Source of the DNA: a miscellaneous Crenarchaeota group-1 archaeon SG8-32-3
Lineage (GTDB): Archaea > Thermoproteota > Bathyarchaeia > Bathyarchaeales > Bathycorpusculaceae
Assembly (NCBI GenBank): GCA_001273335.1
Contig: LFWV01000027.1
Location: forward strand, 1-14,642
DNA: 14,642 nt
Direction: 5' to 3'
Shown here: in pieces, positions 14,205 to 14,642 of the stretch
Layout: each line of letters opens with the position of its first letter
Numbering within the stretch: position 1 is the stretch's first letter
Program-made: the position numbers and the translations under genes
The notes under the pieces: generated by a model
The model's input: the letters and a program-made list of their open reading frames with translations, nothing else
Databases searched by the model: none
Told to the model about the DNA's origin: nothing

Positions 14205-14642
14205 TTATCGCTTCAGTTTTCGTTTATAACAAACTAAAGGATTGCGAGCCCCATCGCATGAACTGTCATTGCTTTTTACGCAAACGCCGTGGGTTTGCAA
14301 AGTTGCGCAGTTAGGTGGAGTGTACCTTGTTCTGGAGCCTCTTTCTCCGGCGATGTGTTCAATTTGATAGCGCGTCAATCTTTCGTTATAATCTGAAAAA
14401 CTCTTGAATAACTCTGCTACTTTTTCAGAAGGCATACCGATGCTTACGAGAAAAGAGGTTAAGGTAAATCGCCCTACATGCGAAAGATGATGACCCTTCG
14501 AGACAGCGTCCTGAAGGGCTACGATACAGGGTGGAAAAGCTGATTGCGTTACAGTCTTAGGAAAGCCATCCATCTCCTCCCGACCGATCCGTTCCTTAGC
14601 CAAGTCTACCAGCCCCTCCGCCACATCCGTTATTTTTCCTGG
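14205..14642 (-). CDS. priL: DNA primase large subunit (C-terminal part only)
   Basis: The gene enters from the right edge; 145 C-terminal codons are present and the frame is open to the edge. This is the iron-sulfur domain of PriL, which helps start primer synthesis and bind the primer-template. The four expected cluster cysteines are visible: SAFPPCI (C39 of the visible part), YTPPNCATLQTHGVC (C112 and C121) and SSCDGARNP (C129). Around them are HLSHVGRFTLTSFLVSIGM and RYQIEHIAGERG, both strongly conserved in the family. A fifth cysteine (C138 in NPLVCYKR) is extra. It is the first of three genes, priL-priS-gins51, on the same strand, a compact replication-initiation cluster. Confidence 0.93.
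   Translation of the reverse strand, partial: PGKITDVAEGLVDLAKERIGREEMDGFPKTVTQSAFPPCIVALQDAVSKGHHLSHVGRFTLTSFLVSIGMPSEKVAELFKSFSDYNERLTRYQIEHIAGERGSRTRYTPPNCATLQTHGVCVKSNDSSCDGARNPLVCYKRKLKR

Noticed and set aside
1..14642. CRISPR arrays, insertion sequences, phage or toxin-antitoxin modules
   Set aside because: No regularly spaced repeats, transposase, integrase or terminal inverted repeats are visible; the content is housekeeping throughout.

Overview
The window is a stretch of archaeal chromosome made almost entirely of housekeeping genes. Markers of Archaea are a group II chaperonin (thermosome), RNA polymerase subunit K, ribosomal proteins eS1 (S3Ae) and eS26, Alba, an archaetidylinositol-phosphate-type CDP-alcohol phosphotransferase, F420 synthesis (CofD), the PriS/PriL primase and a GINS subunit, together with TATA-type promoters close to most gene starts. 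eS26 is, as far as I know, confined in Archaea to the TACK/Asgard side. A non-methanogenic Thermoproteota member, perhaps Bathyarchaeia-like, is my best guess, but the lineage cannot be fixed from the sequence alone. Start codons TTG and GTG are very common, often behind good Shine-Dalgarno (SD) sites.

Layout. 1-914: the 5' end of a TrpB2-type tryptophan synthase beta gene (minus strand, cut by the window edge) diverges from a TrpY-like HTH-ACT regulator. The promoter region between them carries two copies of TGTACA-N4-TGTACA. 1065-2975: thermosome subunit followed by rpoK, which has no ordinary start codon. 2968-5434 (minus): a CBS-pair/zinc-ribbon protein, a dihydroorotase gene broken by an internal deletion and frameshift, and a Mut7-C/DUF82 nuclease-like gene overlapping it by 4 nt. 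5435-6012: a poor-coding gap ending in the eS26 promoter. 6013-6914: eS26 and a convergent CDP-alcohol phosphotransferase, sharing the CTAG that supplies both stops. 7206-12041 (plus): alba, serS, rps3ae, moaE, cofD and a DUF47/PhoU-like gene. 12226-14642 (minus): priL (3' part), priS and gins51, a replication cluster.

The genes fall into functional groups: tryptophan supply and its regulator; protein folding and transcription; pyrimidine synthesis; translation; lipid headgroup synthesis; molybdenum and F420 cofactors; and replication initiation. I see no mobile element, CRISPR array, tRNA or rRNA, and no obvious new multi-gene system. The points most worth a second look are the paired TGTACA operators, the missing rpoK start, the damaged pyrC, a zinc ribbon inserted inside the PriS zinc knuckle, and the alba leader palindrome.
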